This document shows positions 58,485-64,000 of a stretch of 64,000 nt of DNA, one piece after another (positions within the stretch are counted from its first letter, which is position 1; each line of letters begins with the position of its first letter). Source of the DNA: Jackrogersella multiformis (Eukaryota > Ascomycota > Sordariomycetes > Xylariales > Hypoxylaceae). Below the pieces are notes generated by a model. That model worked only from the letters and a program-made list of their open reading frames with translations. It was not told the origin of the DNA and made no database searches. Both the position numbers and the translations under genes were made by a program. The DNA is taken from NCBI GenBank assembly GCA_902806575.1, contig CADCXD010000018.1, positions 3,224,001 through 3,288,000 on the forward strand, read 5' to 3'.

Positions 58485-59550
58485 TTTATTGGACCCTGAT
58501 CCAGCAGCCCTTCCAAAGGGACACGTTCATATATCGTGTTCCGCGAGGAAACATTTAATGATGAATGACAGCTAATGACCTAATTTCTATTACCTTTTGT
58601 TTTATTTGCTTCGAGGACAACATAAGAATGCATGGCGTCGCGATGGAGAAAATTACAAACATGTACCAACACCACATTTCTCGGTTACAAGGGGCGGGGA
58701 GGGTTAAGAGATGCATTTCCCGCCAAAAGATACCCCAATAAGCATGCATGCGTCATATTTCACGGAGAGAGGTTTGCGGTTGCATTTTCCTCGTTTGTCG
58801 GGCTTGACTTGCCATCTATTTGGCGTAAAGGGGACGGAGTTGACGCCTCGAAGGGGGTTCTACAGAGTCGGATAGGCGAATATGGTGCGTTATAACTCGG
58901 ATGCGTGGTGGAAGGAGAATATGGGAGGGGTAGTTAAGACGATAGCGAGAGTTTTTGCTGCTTAACGCTGGGTATTTGGAAGCAAGAGATATAATGGTAT
59001 CTACCTTCTAGGGTATGATAGCGTGTTAGTTAAAGCGTGCTTAGCAATACAGGTCCTGGCGTAAGCCATCAACATTCCTCCTATACCTTAATGATTTGGG
59101 ATATTTATAGTGATGACCAAGTGAAATGATCCAGAGTTTAGGTATGTTAAATGTACAATCTTAAAATTGAGGAAATTCACATTGAGGTCTACCTACTTAT
59201 ACGCTTAGAAGTGGGATACCTTGCTACACATATACCCCTGTAAAAATCTGGTGTCTTGATATTGGGCTATGCAAGTGTAACAGCCTGGCTTGTAGATGAG
59301 ATGTAGAAAGCGAAATTATCTTCTATGTATTAGATAAACAACTAGACTCTACTTCTCCCCTCTATTATTTTTCATGACCGACCCCTGAAATTATTCCTCT
59401 ATATTAATCTCGTCCTACCTGTCCTTTTCTCTATCTATCGCCACCTTGCCATCCCATCCCATTTCCCCCCATACATCTAAAACCTCCCCCAAACTCCTAA
59501 TCATATCAACCTTACCAATTCATCTATCCGTCTATTTGTCTATCTACTCA
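58485..59550. other. Intergenic between LST4 and HIS2 (convergent ends)
   Basis: About 1.07 kb holding the two 3' flanks. A pyrimidine-rich stretch lies at 59350-59550. No gene is supported. Confidence 0.5.
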
Positions 59551-60600
59551 TCACCACGCATCAACAACAGTGCGCACGCGCTCCAGCGGGACCTCCACCT
59601 CCACCAGCGCGGCCTTCTCCTCGCCGCCGGGGCGCGGCTCCCGGCGCAGGGTCCAGACGCTGGCGACGCCGAGGCCGGCGAGGAAGTCCAGGGCGCGCGC
59701 GTAGTTGGTGCCGAGCTGGGCGACGCCGTGGCTGTCGTCGGACAGCGTGAAGCGGCCGCCCAGCCGCACCCACTCCTCGGCCACCGGCCGCCCCGGGTAC
59801 GGCTCCGCCAGCCCCTTGCGCAGCGCGCTGCTGTTGCACTCCAGCCACCCGCCGTACCCCGCCACGAACGCCAGGTTGCGCGCGATCCGCGCCCACACCG
59901 CCGGCCACGCGCTCCGCACGTCGCGCCCCGGCCGCGACGACAGCAGCCGCACCAGGTCGAAGTGCCCGACCACGCGCGGCCGCGCCGCCTCCAGCATCGC
60001 GAACTGCTGGTCGTAGTACCGCGCGAAGGCCAGCTCCTCGGTGCCGCCCGCGCCGGCTACCGCCCGCGCATAGTACGCGGCGTCGTAGTCGATGGGGACG
60101 CGGTCGATGTGGTGCAGCGACCCGATGAAGTAGTCTACGCTGGGGTGCGCGGCGAGGGCGCCCATCAGCGCAGAGTATCCCGCGCCGAGCCACTCCCCCT
60201 CGAACCCGATCAGGATGTGGATCTGCGAGGCGTACTGCGCTTGCAGGCGCTGCGCTTCCACCAGGTAGGCGTCGTGGCGCGGCATGAGGGCCGCGAGGGA
60301 GCCTTCTGGGTCGTCGAGCTGGGGGTGTTAGTTGGGTTGTGTAGTATGTAAATGTTGGATATGTGTTATGTGTTTGGGATGGATAGGAGGCTTAAGATGG
60401 ACGGGATGGGATGAAGATAGGATGAAGATAGGGTATACTTCTTCGGGATATAGGTCTTCGAGGCTGGTCCGGGGCATGTGCTCGGTGAGCCCTATGGTGG
60501 TGTAGCCGAGGCCGATGGCGTGCTTGATGATGTCTTCAAGCTGGTCTTTTGCATGGCCTGGACAGAATTGGCCCGAGTGGGAGTGCATCGTGAAAGCCAT
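59551..60600 (-). CDS. HIS2: Histidinol-phosphatase (PHP family)
   Basis: Exons 60600-60439 and 60318-59551 give 309 residues; the intron (60438-60319) has ends GTATAC and CCCCAG with branch CTAAC. The enzyme dephosphorylates L-histidinol phosphate in histidine biosynthesis. The PHP fold is shown by HSHSGQFCPGHA (His6, His8), LTEHMPRTS, the GFEGEWLG strand, DYFIGSLHH, VVGHFDLVR and LSDDSHG near the C-terminus, which together supply the metal ligands. The length is close to the yeast enzyme (about 335). Exon 2 is markedly GC-rich, with nearly all third codon positions G or C, unlike the neighbouring genes. The 301-codon frame on the opposite strand (59446-60351) is a shadow of this composition. 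Confidence 0.92.
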
Positions 60601-61804
60601 GACGATTCTATTCTATTATATATCTGTGGTGGGCGAGTGAGTAGCAGTATTCGTGATATGAGACTGTGTAAGTCAAATATCTCGATATGAGAGTAGGATC
60701 TGGGTAGGTAGCACTTATTTCGAGTGAACGAGTTGGGTGCAAACGATGATTTTAGAAAAGCCTAATGACTTAACGACATGCGTCTTTTCGACCACTTCTT
60801 ATAGTGAAACCTGATTGCTCAGGTTGACTTAGAGGTTTAGGTAGACATGTGAAGACGATATGAGTATTAAAAATATCAAAGTGGATTTCACTTATTCGAT
60901 AACGGAATCGATACCTACACACACATATGGGATGTACCTACTCTGTTCTTATCCCCCGGATTTCCAGTGGGAAGGTAAGCTTGGGTACCTGGTTGGAATA
61001 ACCCTGTGGGTCTCACCGCCTTATCATATCGAGATAGGTAGCCGGCAGTTGCACCTACTTCACTGCTCTTGTGACACTTGAACGATATATAGTGTATGTA
61101 GTCCGTATAGGAAGTCCGGTCTGAATACAAGGTTGAGGTTCATCCTACCGTTATTTTTATTATGTGACGAATTCGGAAATGTAGTTGCAATGAATGTGTT
61201 GTAATGAATAACGGAGCACGTGGACGCCGTGAACAAATAATGTGATTACCTAAGGGTACCCCGACTAGGATAATTTCTTCTGTCGGCTTTTGAATGCTCT
61301 TCCCCACATCTACGGACCTACCTAACCTTAGCGTAAAGTCAAGCTCAGGTCATCCGGGTATGAGCTGTAATCTACACTGTTGGCCTATCGGGTAGATAGG
61401 TTACTTGGGTTACACAGTGCTTTACCACCCTGTCATTCCACCGAAGTAGGTCGTACGTAGGTACGTATCAACTAGCTACCTAGGTACCTGGCTAGCCGCT
61501 AACCTAATCTTACCTGCTTCTGTACGAAGTACCCAGGTAGAAAGACAGGAGCTTTGAACTTTTGGAAAAATTCTGGAACCTTGTCAGCCTTGTACCTTCA
61601 AACGGGCACAGGCAATTGCGATCAAGTTTCCAGCGGAACGAGTTCCTAAGTTCTTAAGTTCTTTAGTTCTTGGTAAATTTATTTACTCGATACAACTTCC
61701 ATATTAATTACTTCAACGCGTAAAATTCTTATTGTCCGCTCTGGCATCTTTTATTGTCTGCACACAATTCAATGTCTCGATAGATCTTCACGTCTCAATT
61801 GACA
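60601..61804. other. Divergent intergenic region between HIS2 and the CCCH-RRM gene
   Basis: About 1.2 kb holding both promoters. Palindromic TACCTAGGTACC words lie at 61450-61540, and a repeated AAGTTCTT motif at about 61648-61670. The frames at 60860-61130 are unsupported. Confidence 0.5.
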
Positions 61805-64000
61805 ATGTTGTTCCCTGAGAACGACGCGCCTCTTTTACGGGCGTGGATCATACGTCGCCTTGCAAATACGTAAGTTTATAATTCATATCTATTTCTGCAT
61901 CCCTCAGGCCGCCAAGTCTTGCTGACCTTTGTCTGTCTGTCTCTCTTACCTGCAGATCTGATGCCGATGCCGACGTGCTTGCGGATTATGTCTTAGCGCT
62001 CTTGCGACACGATGGCGATGTCGAGTCAATTCGCAAAATCTTCGAGGACGAGATTCCTGATTTTCTCAGAGACGGTATGAAGCTTTCACCACTCTACCCT
62101 AGCTCATAGTAATATGTCCTGGATGCTCATTGGCTCATAGATGCCGCTGCCTTTACCGACGATGTCTTCCGAGCTATCAAGTACCGTACCTATCTCCCTG
62201 GAGCTCCTCCTGCTCCTCCTGCGCCGTCCAGCGCTCGTCACATTCTCCCACCGCCTTCAGTCCCAACCAATCCTCAACTGTTAAACCAGTATCAACCCCA
62301 GCTCCCGCATCCTGCAGCTTTGACGGGCCCATCAGTACCTGTATTTTCCCAGGGTGGGTCGCGGAAGCGTTCTTACAATGATCGAGACGATAATGATGTC
62401 GATATCATATTGAATGGTCAAAGTACTCACCCTGGATCTCAACCGTACACTCAGCCATTTAAGCAACCGCGAAGAGGAGGTGGCTTTCCGCAACGTGGTG
62501 GGAGATTTGACGAATTTCAGAGATCAAGAGATCACCTACAGCATGGATTTCCTAACACCTACCAGCCGCCTTCTAGCTCTAGCCGTCATGGACCATCGTC
62601 TTCTCTACTTCCGCCGTTATTCTATGCTCGTCACGACCAAAACATGCCGCCGATGGATAGCCTTACCAGCGGGATGAACCAGCTCAGTGCCCCCTTCTCA
62701 CAAGTGGCCGATCTACCTAAACCTGTTTATTCGGGAACTATCCCCCCACCGCCCCGAAGAAAGCGCTGTAGGGACTACGAGATGAGGGGGTATTGCTCTA
62801 GAGGCAATAACTGCAGGTTCGAGCATGGTGCTGATTCCGTGATGGTGCCTCCGCTTGGCCCTTCGTTAGATGAAGGTGAATAAAACTCGCGGCAGTATAC
62901 ATGAGTAATTGGTTTATGTGCTAACTATGAGACAGAATACGACCCGAGCAACGCAGTCTTCAAAATGCCGGTGATGCCGAATCAGAACCAGCCGCTGCCG
63001 TCTCATCTTCTGAATCTGCCCGCGCTTCCGATGGCACCCTCAGCTAATCGTCGCGAACATAACAAGTCAAGACGCATAAAAGGAAGACCCCCTATTGCTA
63101 GTGGTGGTCCTGTCTATGACAAGTCTAAGACCACCATAGTGGTACAGAATATTCCCAAGGAAAATTTGACCGAAGAGGAAGTCCGTGGTTACTTTTCTCA
63201 ATTTGGCAACATCCTCGAGATATCAATGCAGGTGCCTGATAAACTGGCCACTGTCAAATTTGATACTTGGGATGCCGCCAATGCTGCCTGGAATTCGCCA
63301 AAGGTGATTTTCGACAATCGGTTTGTAAAGGTGTTCTGGTATAAGGATGAAGCCGAGTCCGGATCAACACTCGTGAATGGGAAGGCTAGGAATGACGCAA
63401 AGAACGGGGCTACCAATGGCAAAGCGTCTACTAGCGAGGTTGTACCCACGGAATATTTTGATAAAGACGAATTCTTGCGCAAACAGGAGGAGGCTCAAAA
63501 GGCTCACGAAGAGAAGACCAAAAAGCGACAAGAAATAGAACGCCAGCGCCAGGAATTAGAGGATCGCCAGAAGGAGCTTCTCGCGCGGCAACTTGAAGAG
63601 AACCGCAAGCTTCAAGCCAAGCTAACCAAGAAAGAGGGTACCCCTTCAGAGACAGGAGATGGTACGACAAAGACTGCCTCACAAACGGAATATCTTCGAG
63701 CGCGGTTAGCAGCATTAACAGAAGAGGCCAATGATTTGGGAATCGATCCGAATGCCGCTCAGGACGAATTCTCGTCGTGGCCCCCAAGAGGTCGTGGTAG
63801 AGGTAGCCGAGGCTACCGTGGGCGTGGACGTTACTCCCCTAGAGTCTTTAGAGGTGGCTATGGTCACCAAGATAAAGCCTCTATACATGCAGCATATGCT
63901 GTATATTCTTTAGACAATAGACCGAAGATCATTACACTGTCTGGAGTGGACTTTACGAATCCTGAGAAGGACGAAGCTCTCCGGCAGTACCTCTTTGTAA
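61805..64000 (+). CDS. CCCH zinc-finger and RRM RNA-binding protein (RBM26/27, fission yeast Rmn1 type), 3' end beyond the window
   Basis: Exons 61805-61869, 61956-62074, 62141-62875 and 62936 onward are all joined in frame; the last is still open at the right edge (about 661 codons seen). The N-terminus (about 1-70: WIIRRLANTSDADADVLADYVLALLRHD) is the PWI-like helical domain of this family. A Pro-rich linker follows, then a C3H1 finger at about 270-289 (C-x8-C-x5-C-x3-H in CRDYEMRGYCSRGNNCRFEH). An RRM at about 371-445 has RNP2-like IVVQNI and RNP1-like LATVKFDT. A charged coiled coil (EEKTKKRQEIERQRQELEDR) and a GRG-rich segment (PRGRGRGSRGYRGRGRY) come next. A second RRM probably begins at the edge (PKIITLSGVDFTNPEKDEAL). 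RBM26/Rmn1 proteins work with nuclear RNA-exosome adaptor complexes; that role here is inferred. Confidence 0.88.

Noticed and set aside
59446..60351. 301-codon open frame on the plus strand opposite HIS2
   Set aside because: It is a low-complexity Arg/Ala/Pro-rich translation caused by the GC-rich HIS2 exon on the other strand; it has no ATG context or motif.
25205..64000. Possible secondary-metabolite cluster or giant mobile element cargo
   Set aside because: The genes are housekeeping types on mixed strands, with no synthase, regulator or tyrosine-recombinase captain gene.

Overview
The window is nuclear DNA of a filamentous ascomycete (Pezizomycotina). The evidence is short introns (about 50-85 bp) with GTAAGT-like donors and CTAAT/CTAAC branch sites, fungal gene families (AA9 monooxygenase, Iml1, Lst4, Vcx1, Zrc1-like, His2), and very AT-rich transposon blocks with the C-to-T/G-to-A decay left by repeat-induced point mutation (RIP). 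The many intergenic TACCTAGGTA palindromes fit a Sordariomycete-type genome, but the species cannot be named from the sequence.

Layout. (1) 1-1552: inner part and LTR of a RIP-decayed LTR element that runs off the left edge. (2) 1553-9502: an 8-kb unique island with an allantoate-permease-type MFS gene (minus; its two exons do not join in frame with canonical splice sites) and an AA9 lytic polysaccharide monooxygenase gene (minus; seven exons, including a 17-nt and a 4-nt microexon). (3) 9503-25204: a 15.7-kb RIP block made of one LTR element (LTRs 9503-9813 and 24915-25204) into which a 9.3-kb Ty3/Gypsy element (14393-23721) is inserted, plus an inverted solo LTR of the second family (24400-24548). 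Reverse transcriptase and integrase/chromodomain relics are still readable in the inner element. (4) 25205-64000: ordinary gene-bearing euchromatin: a GSTFuA-type glutathione transferase, a decayed medium-chain reductase pseudogene, a vacuolar Ca2+/H+ exchanger (VCX1), IML1 (GATOR1/SEACIT subunit), a short-chain dehydrogenase, a CDF zinc transporter, an orphan ORF pair, LST4 (folliculin-interacting protein), histidinol-phosphatase (HIS2) and the 5' part of an RBM26/27-like CCCH-RRM protein cut by the right edge.

How the genes relate. Genes are mostly solitary, separated by 0.5-4 kb of intergenic sequence rich in CCTAGG/GGTACC palindromes. Four products in 30-58.5 kb act at the vacuolar membrane by family knowledge: Vcx1 (Ca2+), the Zrc1-type CDF (Zn2+), Iml1 (GAP side of Gtr1, TORC1 off) and Lst4 (GAP side of Gtr2, TORC1 on). 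The AA9/MFS island looks like accessory carbohydrate-utilisation sequence between two divergently placed copies of one retroelement family. I found no tRNA, rRNA, CRISPR array, secondary-metabolite cluster or Starship-type captain gene. The items most worth a second look are the 4-nt microexon in the AA9 gene, the frame break in the MFS gene, and the nested retroelements, whose outer edges escaped RIP.
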